From Pasteurella testudinis DSM 23072 (lineage in GTDB: Bacteria; Pseudomonadota; Gammaproteobacteria; Enterobacterales; Pasteurellaceae): 56,594 nucleotides of DNA. Within the stretch, counting starts at the first letter, position 1. The number at the start of each line of letters is the position of its first letter. Positions 39,028 to 47,416 of the stretch are shown piece after piece. The notes under the pieces were generated by a model, which did no database searches, was not told the origin of the DNA, and saw only the letters and a program-made list of their open reading frames with translations. Location of the stretch: positions 1-56,594 of the forward strand of contig NZ_FWWV01000009.1 of NCBI RefSeq assembly GCF_900176075.1. The letters run 5' to 3'. The translations under genes were made by a program, and so were the position numbers.

Positions 39028-41847
39028 ATCCCGATCGCGTAAGCTACTACGCAGTTTCGCTTGCCGTTGCCGTTCGGCATCCTCTAACGCACGTTGTACC
39101 TGTTGCGCAATCTGCAGTTCATTTTGCCCGGCGGCGGCATTGATCGTGATATTTACCGTCATCGGGCTGTGTAGCTGTGCCGCTTGTGGTTTTGCCGCCA
39201 GTGGGGGGCGATTATCAATCGTAAACGGCTGTGCTGCCACGCTGGTTGCAACCCCTGCCGACAGTGCCAGTGCGCCCAGTCCTTTTTTTGCATAGTTGAG
39301 CATATTCAGGTTTTTCACCCCGATCCGGCTCGTTGCCTCTTTTGTCATCACATATTCACCGGCGTGGACGATACCGGCAGGGGAGTATTTGTAACCGTCG
39401 CCAGTGTAGCCGCCGCGTGCGTGGGGTTTGAGTTCTTCCACCTTTTGGCTGGTTGAAACTGGGATAAGTTGCGCCAGTTGCTGTGCGCTATCCAGTGCTT
39501 GTGTGCTGTTTTTGATTGAAATTTCTGATTCAACCGCAAAGCCTAGTTTCTCTTTAATCCAATCAACACTGCTAGAAATTGCCGTTTTTACTGTTTCAAA
39601 GGCTTTTAAAATACCCGCTTTCATCGAATCCATAAATTTTGTACCAAATTCAGAAAAACTATTCGGCAAATCCACACCGAACCAACTTAGTACCTTGGTG
39701 AATATTTTTTTGAAAAAGTCTAACGGTTTAAAATCAGTAATAGCTTTTCCTATGTTGGCGATGCCATCACTAAAAAAGGTCTTGATGTTGTTCCAAATGT
39801 CGGAAATAAAATTACTCACTGGCTGCCATAGCGTTTTTATTGTGGCAGTGAGCATATTCCATTTTTCACTTAAATAAGTGCTAATGGTTGCCCATATTTC
39901 GCTTGTTTTTGTTTTCACACCTTGCCATAAATTCGCAAACCATGTGCTAATTGTTCCCCAGTTTTTGTAAATTAAGTACACCGCGCCAGCAACCAAGCCG
40001 ATTAAGACAGCAATTGCGGTGATAACAGGGTTTGCTATTGCTAATGTAACTAATTTAGCCGCTAACCACATTGTTGCTTTACCAACAGATAACAAGGCAC
40101 TGCCGACTACTTTCAAGGCGCTGCCAACAAGTCCCAAAACTGGAACAATAACCGCTAATAACATTAAAAACGGTGCAAGCGCTGTTACAGCAACACCTAT
40201 AATGGTTGTCCATTTTATCAGTGTTACCGCAAGTGCTTTGTTTTCGCTCACCCATTGCGCAATGGATTTGATATAACCAGCAATGCTTTGCATAGCTTGC
40301 CAGCCTTCATCAGCTAATTCTTTAATAACAGAGCCAATTTTTTCAGCCCATTGCTGCAGCTCTCCATTTTCTGCCATTTTGTCCATGGTATCGAGAATAA
40401 CTTGGAGTTTATCTTTTAAAGCGGAAAACGCTTCGCTTTGCATGATCATGTTTTGAAAACGAATCCATTGGTCTTGTAAGTTTGACCAAATCCCCATTAA
40501 GGTTTTAGATTGTTTTTCCATTGCGCCAGAATATTTTTCATTCCAGATTTTTTCTAACGTTTCTTGGATTTGTTTGCGATTGTTTTTATTAACTTTTGCG
40601 CTGCGCTGTTGTCCAGTTTTATCAGTATAGGCGTATTCAATCAAGTTTGAGCCTTTAACCACACTTCCCTTGATCCCAAATTCTTTTAATCGCTCGTTTT
40701 CGCCTGTCACAGCATCGGCAATCGCTTCAACCGCTTGCATAACAGGTTTACCCATGGCAGATGCGGTATCACCTAATGTGGTTAGAAGACCATTTGTCGG
40801 ATCCATGCCATAGGCACGCAGGCGGACGAAAGACTCTGTAACCTCATTCAGTTCATATGGCGTTTTGGCAGCAAAATCGCTGATCCAATTCATGCTTTGT
40901 TTGGCTTTTTCTTGGCTGCCTTCAGTGGTTTCTAGAACTGTTTCAAATTGCTCAAACTGCGCCGCAGTTTTTGCAATACTGACAACGCCACGCCCAATAT
41001 TTGCCACTGGTGATAAAATTTGCCGCCCCATAATGTTCGCGCCAAATCCAGTCATGGCGATATTTCGCCCTTGCTGATAAGCCTGATTAAACCGATTTTT
41101 CACCCGCGTCACAGCATTAAGCATTTTGGCTTGTGTGGCGAGAACCAAATTTGTTTTTTTCAGCGATTTTTCCAGTTTTGCTTGATCTTGGCTAAAGCTC
41201 TCGGTATTAAAACCAGCCTCATTTAACTTGCCTTTTATCTCTTTTAGGCGAGTAATATTTTTTTGGTAGGCGTTATCCGTCCCTTTTAATGTGTTTTTTT
41301 CTTTTTCCAGTATTTTTTCACTGTCGCTGACCGCTTTGCCTAAGTCATTATATTGGGTTTTAAGCTGCTTTACCTGTTCAACTTGCCCTTGAATTGCCAG
41401 TTTGTTATCTCGCATTTTGCTAGCAATATCAGATTTCATGTTGCTGATAATTTTATTCTTAATAGGGTCACTGGAATATTCAATTGATTTATTCAAACGG
41501 CTATATTCACGCTGTTGAATTCGCATTCTTTCCAGTGCTTGCGTGGCTTGCCCTAATTTTCCCCTAACACTCGCTAATGTGCCAGCTTGTGTTTTATGGG
41601 CATTTTCTAACTGTTGAATATTGATTTTTGATTCACGCAGTGTCTTGTTATATTCAACGGTTTCTGATTTCAGTGTTCGAAATTTATCCGCTAGCACTTG
41701 TGTTTTTTCAAAGCTATTCATCAATTTTGTTGTTTTTTCAACTTGTTGCTGCAAACCACCAAGCCCCTTAATACCCGCTTTAATTGGGGCTGTCATTTTA
41801 TCAACGGCACTAAGAACAACCTGCAGTTGTAAATTATTTTTGTTCAT
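39025..41847 (-). CDS. T: tail tape measure protein (P2 gpT)
   Basis: A 940-aa tape measure. A long coiled-coil N-terminal part (about 1-230: DKMTAPIKAGIKGLGGLQQQ) precedes the GANIMGRQILSPVANIG region and the membrane-like central segments (TLIKWTTIIGVAVTALAPFL and AIAVLIGLVAGAVYLIYKNW). The C-terminal part includes GILKAFETVKTAI. Its length sets tail length. In P2, T lies between E' and U; here it is between S and V, with hicAB and two membrane morons at its sides. Confidence 0.95.
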   Translation of the reverse strand: MNKNNLQLQVVLSAVDKMTAPIKAGIKGLGGLQQQVEKTTKLMNSFEKTQVLADKFRTLKSETVEYNKTLRESKINIQQLENAHKTQAGTLASVRGKLGQATQALERMRIQQREYSRLNKSIEYSSDPIKNKIISNMKSDIASKMRDNKLAIQGQVEQVKQLKTQYNDLGKAVSDSEKILEKEKNTLKGTDNAYQKNITRLKEIKGKLNEAGFNTESFSQDQAKLEKSLKKTNLVLATQAKMLNAVTRVKNRFNQAYQQGRNIAMTGFGANIMGRQILSPVANIGRGVVSIAKTAAQFEQFETVLETTEGSQEKAKQSMNWISDFAAKTPYELNEVTESFVRLRAYGMDPTNGLLTTLGDTASAMGKPVMQAVEAIADAVTGENERLKEFGIKGSVVKGSNLIEYAYTDKTGQQRSAKVNKNNRKQIQETLEKIWNEKYSGAMEKQSKTLMGIWSNLQDQWIRFQNMIMQSEAFSALKDKLQVILDTMDKMAENGELQQWAEKIGSVIKELADEGWQAMQSIAGYIKSIAQWVSENKALAVTLIKWTTIIGVAVTALAPFLMLLAVIVPVLGLVGSALKVVGSALLSVGKATMWLAAKLVTLAIANPVITAIAVLIGLVAGAVYLIYKNWGTISTWFANLWQGVKTKTSEIWATISTYLSEKWNMLTATIKTLWQPVSNFISDIWNNIKTFFSDGIANIGKAITDFKPLDFFKKIFTKVLSWFGVDLPNSFSEFGTKFMDSMKAGILKAFETVKTAISSSVDWIKEKLGFAVESEISIKNSTQALDSAQQLAQLIPVSTSQKVEELKPHARGGYTGDGYKYSPAGIVHAGEYVMTKEATSRIGVKNLNMLNYAKKGLGALALSAGVATSVAAQPFTIDNRPPLAAKPQAAQLHSPMTVNITINAAAGQNELQIAQQVQRALEDAERQRQAKLRSSLRDRD

Positions 41848-41916
41848 TGTCTATCTCCTTGAATAAATTAACCGCTTTATAGTGCTGGTTTCATTGCTGG
41901 CTTTGTTTGTTTTGGC

Positions 41917-41935
41917 TTGTCATTATCATTGACAA
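41917..41935. promoter_or_regulatory. dyad upstream of T and the divergent moron
   Basis: TTGTCA/TGACAA with a 7-base centre. It resembles the late-operon dyads (TGTCA..TGACA) but has an 11-base spacing between TGT and ACA. It lies 70 bases before T and 55 bases before the 41990 gene. Confidence 0.45.
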
Positions 41936-41989
41936 ACCTTGTTATTTATGAAATAAAATACCTATCATCCCACTACATAAGGACGCACC

Positions 41990-42220
41990 ATGAAAAAAAC
42001 AGAATTTCCTGAAGTTGAACGCTTTTTCAGTTTTTTACTTGTGCTGGCTAGCATTATCTTCACTGCGCCTTATTGGGTTCTCTATTTTTATTTCGATCTA
42101 TCACCGATGGAAACACTCATTGGCGGCACGGCAATTTATGCTTTGATCGTGATTTTGGGCGCGTGCTTCAATTTTTCCAGTTCAGTCAATCGGGCAATTG
42201 ATAACCTCGGTAAAAAATAG
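41990..42220 (+). CDS. small membrane protein (moron)
   Basis: A 76-aa protein with two transmembrane helices (FFSFLLVLASIIFTAPYWVL and LIGGTAIYALIVILGACFNF). It stands on the opposite strand to the tail genes. AAGGA ribosome site. Superinfection exclusion would suit such a protein; no family is recognised. Confidence 0.65.
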   Translation: MKKTEFPEVERFFSFLLVLASIIFTAPYWVLYFYFDLSPMETLIGGTAIYALIVILGACFNFSSSVNRAIDNLGKK

Positions 42221-42228
42221 GGCAAATT

Positions 42229-42489
42229 ATGGAACTGATTATTTTCGCATTCGTTATTTTCGGTTTATTACTCGGTGCAATGACGTTGATTACTCTTGCT
42301 ATTGCCGCCGTTCCTGTTGCTATATGGGCTTATCAGTATTCACTACTCGTTATTGCATATATCTTGTTGATCGGTGCTGGGTTATGGTTAGCTGAAATTC
42401 ATTTTGCCCTTGGCTTTGCTGCTTGGGTTGGGTTGCTCGTTCTTGCTTATGTTCGTTATAAACAACAGCAATGTCACAATGCCAGCTGA
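42229..42489 (+). CDS. small membrane protein (moron)
   Basis: An 86-aa very hydrophobic protein with three predicted helices (IIFAFVIFGLLLGAMTLITL, YSLLVIAYILLIGAGLWLA and FALGFAAWVGLLVLAYV). It follows the 41990 gene after 8 bases, so the two form a pair. Its end overlaps S by 16 bases. No family recognised. Confidence 0.65.
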   Translation: MELIIFAFVIFGLLLGAMTLITLAIAAVPVAIWAYQYSLLVIAYILLIGAGLWLAEIHFALGFAAWVGLLVLAYVRYKQQQCHNAS

Positions 42490-42917
42490 TCAATAATCAA
42501 CTCCTCAATCAGCTGCCTATCTTGGTCACTAAATCCTAATAATTCCCGTTGCTCATACCGCACTTTGTGCGGTTTTCTTTTGTCCACTGGTGCGGTTAAG
42601 CCGTATTGGTGTACGTTAGCGATGTATCCGGCTTGACCGTTAAACCCCATTTCGGCGCTGTCGCCGGTTGCTTTGTGCTTCAGAAAACGGCTGCTTTTCA
42701 GTTTGACGAACATGGCGTTGCGCTTGATTCTGCCTTTGTTTTTTTGTTTTCGGCGTGGAATATATGCCGAGCCGTCGGGATTTTTCTGTGCGCCGATGCG
42801 TTGCCGCTGGTTGGCGGCGACTTTCTGCGCCACGCTGCGCAATAGTTTGCGCCGTTCGGCAACGCTGAAACGGCTCAACAATGCGCCGAAACGCTGTTCA
42901 AGCTGCAAGCTGTCCAT
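42474..42917 (-). CDS. S: tail completion protein S (P2 gpS)
   Basis: A 147-aa phage virion morphogenesis protein: LEQRFGALLSRFSVAERRKL, then RIGAQKNPDGSAYIPRRKQ and the family end FSDQDRQLIEELIIDQL. Starts at 42917, sharing a base with the R stop. Last gene of the O-S operon. Confidence 0.94.
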   Translation of the reverse strand: MDSLQLEQRFGALLSRFSVAERRKLLRSVAQKVAANQRQRIGAQKNPDGSAYIPRRKQKNKGRIKRNAMFVKLKSSRFLKHKATGDSAEMGFNGQAGYIANVHQYGLTAPVDKRKPHKVRYEQRELLGFSDQDRQLIEELIIDQLAL

Positions 42918-43384
42918 TATTCACTCTCTCGAACCAGTTCATTTTTGATATACAGTTTCCACTTGGTTACGTCCGCAAATTCATCAAGCGGCGGTTCGCT
43001 CAAGTGTGTGATGATGTTTTCGCCCTCTTTTTCTTGCACGCGCACCGATTCGGTCAGGCGAATGCGGATCTGCACGTCTACACTGTCGTTATTCAACTGC
43101 TCGGTTGTAAATTGAATGCTGTTTTCACGTCGGCTTGGGTTTTCGACAATATCGGGCTGATTGCGGCGCACAAAATCCATGATCGGCACAATCAGCACGT
43201 CAAGCGGATAAACAAAATCGGTCACGATCACGGTCAGCCAGTAGCGGTATTCAAAACTTGCTGATGTTGCACCGGTGCCGACGATTTGCCCGTCTTCCAC
43301 GAACATCAACAGCTTATCGGGGTTCTGTTGGAAATCCGGCAGAATTTGGCTGATCGCATGGCGCAACAACTCGGCTTTTAGCAT
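42917..43384 (-). CDS. R: tail completion protein R (P2 gpR)
   Basis: A 155-aa gpR-family protein: MLKAELLRHAISQILPDFQQ, then VEDGQIVGTGATSASFEYRY and the internal PLDVLIVPIMDF. Overlaps the DksA-like gene by 7 bases. Confidence 0.94.
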   Translation of the reverse strand: MLKAELLRHAISQILPDFQQNPDKLLMFVEDGQIVGTGATSASFEYRYWLTVIVTDFVYPLDVLIVPIMDFVRRNQPDIVENPSRRENSIQFTTEQLNNDSVDVQIRIRLTESVRVQEKEGENIITHLSEPPLDEFADVTKWKLYIKNELVRESE

Positions 43385-43596
43385 TTTCGGTATCCTTTTT
43401 CGCGTTTTTCAACAATCCCTTGGCAGGTGACGCAACGGCGGCAGCCAACAATGGTTTTACGACGCAATTCGGGAATCGGTTCGCCGCAATCATCACATTC
43501 CAATGCGCCAATAGCGGCGGTTCGGCGGTGCTTCGCCAGTGCTAAATCGCGTTGCAATTGTTCCAGTTGGCTGGCTCGGTCTGAAATATCACTCAT
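43378..43596 (-). CDS. TraR/DksA-family zinc-finger protein
   Basis: A 72-aa protein. It has a coiled-coil helix (ISDRASQLEQLQRDLALAKH) and the DksA zinc finger C-x2-C ... C-x2-CVTC (ECDDCGEPIP, VGCRRCVTCQ). Phage TraR-like proteins bind RNA polymerase through the secondary channel. It overlaps lysC and R. Confidence 0.9.
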   Translation of the reverse strand: MSDISDRASQLEQLQRDLALAKHRRTAAIGALECDDCGEPIPELRRKTIVGCRRCVTCQGIVEKREKGYRKC

Positions 43597-43861
43597 ATTT
43601 TCTCAAATTTTCGTTGTGTTGATTAATGCAGGATTGCAGGGCGGCGTGTGCAAGGGCGCACACTTCCAGTTGCCCCAAAGTGCGGTCGAGGGCGTGCGCC
43701 AAATCGCCGTTGTTGTTGATCGCCAACCGCACTTTATCGGTGCAAAGTGCTGTTTCAGGGCAAAGCAGCGGCTCGGGCGGCAGCTGTTTATAAACGGTGG
43801 TTGAACAGCCGCTTAATATTGTCAGGCACAGGCTGATTGCGCCAATCTTGATTTTGTTCAT
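43589..43861 (-). CDS. lysC: LysC, outer-membrane spanin (Rz1-like lipoprotein)
   Basis: A 90-aa lipoprotein with lipobox ILSGCS at ~residue 19. Its start lies inside lysB, and they overlap by 74 bases in another frame, as P2 lysB/lysC do. It joins LysB to fuse inner and outer membranes in the last step of lysis. Confidence 0.88.
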   Translation of the reverse strand: MNKIKIGAISLCLTILSGCSTTVYKQLPPEPLLCPETALCTDKVRLAINNNGDLAHALDRTLGQLEVCALAHAALQSCINQHNENLRKYE

Positions 43862-44141
43862 GTTCTAACGCCTCGGTAAGTTGTTGGTTGCGGCTGTCGG
43901 CTTGCTGTTGCTGCTGTTGTAAGGCGTGATTGAGCTGGTCACGCTGTTGTTGATATTGTTGCAGCCGTTGCGCCTGTTGTTGCTGTTGCGCAGTCAGCAG
44001 CTGATTTTCACGCTGTAAGGTGCGGTTCTGTTCGGTCAGTAATTCGGTTTTGCGTTGGTAATGCCCAACCGCACTTGCGCCAATTACAATCGAAATCAGC
44101 AGTGCATAAATCAGCCCATCGCGTAGCGTTATGCCAAACAT
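43788..44141 (-). CDS. lysB: LysB, inner-membrane spanin (Rz-like)
   Basis: A 117-aa protein. An N-terminal transmembrane anchor (LIYALLISIVIGASAVGHYQ) is followed by a periplasmic coiled coil very rich in glutamine (QQQQQAQRLQQYQQQ). It overlaps the endolysin by 13 bases and lysC by 74. Confidence 0.9.
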   Translation of the reverse strand: MFGITLRDGLIYALLISIVIGASAVGHYQRKTELLTEQNRTLQRENQLLTAQQQQQAQRLQQYQQQRDQLNHALQQQQQQADSRNQQLTEALEHEQNQDWRNQPVPDNIKRLFNHRL

Positions 44142-44647
44142 AATGCACGCTCCTTGGCCCGGCGGACTTGCAAGCCTTTGGACGGTTTGCCGTTGAAATA
44201 CACCCAGCGGCTGAACTGATCACACATTGCTGCGCGGTAGCCCTGATTTGCCATTCTGAACAGGGTTGATTTGCGCATTTTTCCGCAGCCGACGTTAAAA
44301 GTGAGGCTTGTCATTGCCTCGAATGCCCCTTGCGGCATATTTTCGCCGTTGCCGTAACGATTTACGCAACGTTCGGCGGCGATAATGTCTTTTACCCAGC
44401 GGGCGGCAATTTCTTGGTCGGTATAAGTGCGGCTTCGGTCGATTTTTGCTCCTCCTGCTTCGGTGCTGCCGATGCCGACGGTCAGAACATCAGCAGGACA
44501 CTGATAGGGATTGCGCATACAGCCTTCGGCGTTGCCGATTAAGTTTAAGCCCTGTTCACCACTGCGGATTTGGTCGCTGTATTGATTGAGTACAATGCCG
44601 ACAATCACCGCCACACTGCACACGACAGCTTTTTTAATATGTTTCAC
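44129..44647 (-). CDS. endolysin, SAR lysozyme (P2 gpK position)
   Basis: A 172-aa GH24 lysozyme from a GTG at 44647 with GAGG upstream (ATG at 44671 possible). An N-terminal weakly hydrophobic segment (KKAVVCSVAVIVGIVLNQYS) fits a signal-arrest-release anchor. The catalytic Glu lies in LIGNAEGCMRNPY (about residue 41 from the GTG), with the Thr/Ser segment TVGIGSTE after it. It degrades peptidoglycan once released from the membrane. P2 K is a different, cytosolic lysozyme. Confidence 0.9.
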   Translation of the reverse strand: MKHIKKAVVCSVAVIVGIVLNQYSDQIRSGEQGLNLIGNAEGCMRNPYQCPADVLTVGIGSTEAGGAKIDRSRTYTDQEIAARWVKDIIAAERCVNRYGNGENMPQGAFEAMTSLTFNVGCGKMRKSTLFRMANQGYRAAMCDQFSRWVYFNGKPSKGLQVRRAKERALCLA

Positions 44648-44855
44648 GTTGATAGCCTCGTTCTTTTTCAATTTTTAATTCTAATTCTTTCAGCTTGATC
44701 TGGTGTTCTTTACGTTTGTAGTACATATTCGTCAGCAATGTGGCAAAGCCGAATAGAATGCCGAAGATTGCCGCCCAATCGCTGATCGATAGTCCGCTCA
44801 AAACAGCCACTATTGATCCGATATATGATGTCGCACCGGAATAATCTTTAATCAT
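44634..44855 (-). CDS. holin-like membrane protein
   Basis: A 73-aa protein with two hydrophobic segments (TSYIGSIVAVLSGLSISDWA and IFGILFGFATLLTNMYY) and a highly charged tail (KRKEHQIKLKELELKIEKER), the design of class II (S21-type) holins that pair with SAR endolysins. It overlaps the endolysin ORF. Confidence 0.85.
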   Translation of the reverse strand: MIKDYSGATSYIGSIVAVLSGLSISDWAAIFGILFGFATLLTNMYYKRKEHQIKLKELELKIEKERGYQRETY

Positions 44856-44858
44856 GTT

Positions 44859-45071
44859 TTAATCCCATAACTGCAAAATGCTGTTATTCGTTGCTTGGGT
44901 CACGTTGTCCAGTTCTGGCAACATAACCGGCGTTCCGATGTCTAAGGTCGCACTTTTCAGCAGTAGCGGATTGAGTTCCGCAACGATTTCAACAATGCCG
45001 GCGGTTGTACCGAAATGGCGATAGACAAGTAGATCCAAGTTGTCGTTTTGTTGCGCATATACGGTTTTCAT
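44859..45071 (-). CDS. X: tail protein X (P2 gpX, LysM-like)
   Basis: A 70-aa LysM-like protein (VYAQQNDNLDLLVYRHFGTT, then VEIVAELNPLLLKSA and GTPVMLPEL). Starts inside the L stop (ATGA). Confidence 0.94.
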   Translation of the reverse strand: MKTVYAQQNDNLDLLVYRHFGTTAGIVEIVAELNPLLLKSATLDIGTPVMLPELDNVTQATNNSILQLWD

Positions 45072-45589
45072 ACCAGTTCCGCTGTTAGTCGCACTTCACC
45101 CAAAATATCACTGATCGCAAAGCGAGCATTGCGCCGCAATTCGCCGATCAGCGGTTCGTTTTCGTCAGCTTGTTTGCGCCCTGTGTTGGTTGCGTCGTAA
45201 CTGCGGTAATGCTCGGTCAACTCGGCAACCGCAAGGCAGTAAACCGCTCTTTTGTAACGTTGCACCGCCACGGATTCACCGTCAATGTGGTCGTCACCCA
45301 CGTTCGCCAGTTTATCCACGCCATTATTTTGTTGTTGTCGGCGAAAGGCTTTCAGGTCGTGATTCACACTGGCAATCGCTTCAATTACTGCACTTTTCAG
45401 CCGCTCGTTGGTCACAGTGCCGTCAATACGCATGGCGTTGCGCAGGGCGTGCAACGAGATGTAAGGAAAAAAACCGTCACTGCGGATCGCTTCGTCCTGT
45501 GTCGCATTTTCGCTAACACTGGTTTTTAACCGGTCCATGCTGTAATCGGTGACTTTTTTTATTGCAATTGTGTTGTTCATGTTTTTCAC
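45068..45589 (-). CDS. L: head completion/stabilisation protein L (P2 gpL)
   Basis: A 173-aa gpL-family protein: IRSDGFFPYISLHALRNAMR, then VAVQRYKRAVYCLAVAELTE and HYRSYDATNTGRK, the family signature. An ATG three codons in is an alternative start. It is separated from M by a terminator-like hairpin. Confidence 0.94.
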   Translation of the reverse strand: MKNMNNTIAIKKVTDYSMDRLKTSVSENATQDEAIRSDGFFPYISLHALRNAMRIDGTVTNERLKSAVIEAIASVNHDLKAFRRQQQNNGVDKLANVGDDHIDGESVAVQRYKRAVYCLAVAELTEHYRSYDATNTGRKQADENEPLIGELRRNARFAISDILGEVRLTAELV

Positions 45590-45592
45590 CTA

Positions 45593-45653
45593 AAAAAATA
45601 GCGGGGTGAGGGCTTTTATCGCATGATAAATCATCGCTTTTGCCCGCCCCGCT
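45593..45653 (-). terminator. hairpin and T-run between M and L
   Basis: AGCGGGG/CCCCGCT (45600-45606, 45647-45653), with GGGC/GCCC inside and a long loop, is followed by seven T on the minus strand (45598-45592). It stands inside the late operon, between the head gene M and gene L. Confidence 0.7.
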
Positions 45654-45672
45654 GCTGGCGTGATACGCTCTG

Positions 45673-46353
45673 TTAATCGGTGTGTTCTGCAGTGTTGTCC
45701 GCTTCTGCTTGCAATTTATCGACGACTTTTGTCAGCTTATCAATATCTTGCTTCACACCGATGTTATTGTTCAGTTCCATGGCACGTTTCAAGTTTTCCA
45801 GTGCCGCAATCGGGTTGTTTTCTTTCTGCAGCAATCCGATCTCTTTCAGCAATTTTGCCCGCACTTCGTCCGGCATATCCTGTGCTTGGGTGATTTCCTT
45901 GACTTGGGTCAGCAGTGACAAATCAAACTCGGTTTTGATGTCGCGTGCGATTTTGGCTTTGTCGGCAAATTCTTCCGCAATCAGGGTTGCCGTGGTACGG
46001 CTAAAATTTTCGGGCAAAACAAGATCATGAAACAGTGCATATTCGCCGATGCGGATTGCCAGCGGATAATCGCCGCAGTCAATCGCCCATGTGAGCCATG
46101 TCATCAGCACGTTATCTTGATAACCGCTGCCGGTACTCAACACGCCCTCAACCCAAGGTAAATACTCCGGCAAAATTTTGGCTTTGAATTCGGCTTTGGC
46201 TTCTTTCGATTGAATCTCTTTCAACGCTCTGCGATGTGTCGCCAGCTGATGCAACATCAATTCGTATGCACTCACGTTATCGAGCATTTCGCCCTGTGCG
46301 GAACTGGCTTGTTCCGCACTGACGCGTAAAAAATGCGCTTGGGTTGGTCGCAT
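45673..46353 (-). CDS. M: terminase small subunit M (P2 gpM)
   Basis: A 226-aa protein: RPTQAHFLRVSAEQASSAQG, then YELMLHQLATHRRALKEIQS and KILPEYLPWVEGVLSTGSG, typical of gpM, the endonuclease subunit that cuts cos with gpP. Start chosen at 46353, one base after the N stop. Confidence 0.95.
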   Translation of the reverse strand: MRPTQAHFLRVSAEQASSAQGEMLDNVSAYELMLHQLATHRRALKEIQSKEAKAEFKAKILPEYLPWVEGVLSTGSGYQDNVLMTWLTWAIDCGDYPLAIRIGEYALFHDLVLPENFSRTTATLIAEEFADKAKIARDIKTEFDLSLLTQVKEITQAQDMPDEVRAKLLKEIGLLQKENNPIAALENLKRAMELNNNIGVKQDIDKLTKVVDKLQAEADNTAEHTD

Positions 46354-46354
46354 A

Positions 46355-47398
46355 TTAGCCCCCTGCGTTGTCTGCCGGTGCGTCAATCATTTTGATGTTT
46401 TTCAACAACGCAACCATATCGTAATTTTCCACCACGAAATCATCGTTAGAAGAGGTGAAATCTTCGATGCGATCCCGTTTGGCGTTGTCAACAATGGTGC
46501 GGCGCATTGCGGCGTCTTGATAGTAGATTGACAGATTATCTAATCGGGTGATCAAGATTGTGCCTTTCGGCATGAATGGGGCTTGGATTGCACGCAAACC
46601 GCCAACCCGTTTTTGGCTGACGATGGTATCGCCTGCGATCTGCTCGGTCGCTTTCGGGTCGTTGTATAATGGGAAGTATTTATCCGCCATTAGGTCGCGC
46701 CCCATAATCGCCACCAGTTTAGTATCGTCTTGGAACTGCGGCGCAATCAAATCACTCACTGCGGCAAACACCAACGCATCTAAGGTTTTGTAAGTTTTGC
46801 CTGTGCCGACTTCTATTTTTCCGCTACCGCTGGTTTCTTCTTTCATTGCACGCTGTGGTGCGGTTTCTTCGATTTTCTTCAGCCAGCCTTTTGCCACATC
46901 TTGCAACAACGGTTTAGACGTGCGGTTTGAGGTTTTCACACGTTCTTCACCGTTGAAGCCAATCATGATGCGGTCTAACGCCATGCGTTCCGCTTTCAGT
47001 TTGCCCACACGTTTTGCAAAATCAGGGAATTTGCGCCACATATCTAACGTGCCGTAGCTCATGTGGGTGTCGTAGTTGATTTGTTGGCAGTGGTAGGCAA
47101 TCGCATTCAGTTTGTGCAAATCTTGGGTTTCGCGGTCTTTCTGCGTTGTGTCGGTGGTACTGGCAATCGTGCCGGCAACGCCTAAGCCCAAGGTTTCGCC
47201 CTGTTGTTCGGTTACGCCGATCACGTTAATCATGCGCAAAAATTCAGAGGATTCTTGCACCACGTTTTCTAATTTTTGTTGCACGCTTGGTGTAACGGCA
47301 AATTTTTGACCGGCAACAATGCCGTTAAAATCAAAGCCGTTATCTTTGGCCACGCCGACTAAATATTGGTTAAAAATTTCACGGGTTTCTGTTCTCAT
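46355..47398 (-). CDS. N: major capsid protein N (P2 gpN)
   Basis: A 347-aa HK97-fold capsid protein of the P2 N family: MRTETREIFNQYLVGVAKDN, then TPSVQQKLENVVQESSEFL and VGGLRAIQAPFMPKGTILIT. Processed in P2 by the O protease. Confidence 0.97.
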   Translation of the reverse strand: MRTETREIFNQYLVGVAKDNGFDFNGIVAGQKFAVTPSVQQKLENVVQESSEFLRMINVIGVTEQQGETLGLGVAGTIASTTDTTQKDRETQDLHKLNAIAYHCQQINYDTHMSYGTLDMWRKFPDFAKRVGKLKAERMALDRIMIGFNGEERVKTSNRTSKPLLQDVAKGWLKKIEETAPQRAMKEETSGSGKIEVGTGKTYKTLDALVFAAVSDLIAPQFQDDTKLVAIMGRDLMADKYFPLYNDPKATEQIAGDTIVSQKRVGGLRAIQAPFMPKGTILITRLDNLSIYYQDAAMRRTIVDNAKRDRIEDFTSSNDDFVVENYDMVALLKNIKMIDAPADNAGG

Positions 47399-47416
47399 AG
47401 CTAATCTCTCAATAGG

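Noticed and set aside
42606-43264. Plus-strand ORFs over S and R
   Set aside because: They are shadows of well-recognised P2 S and R genes.
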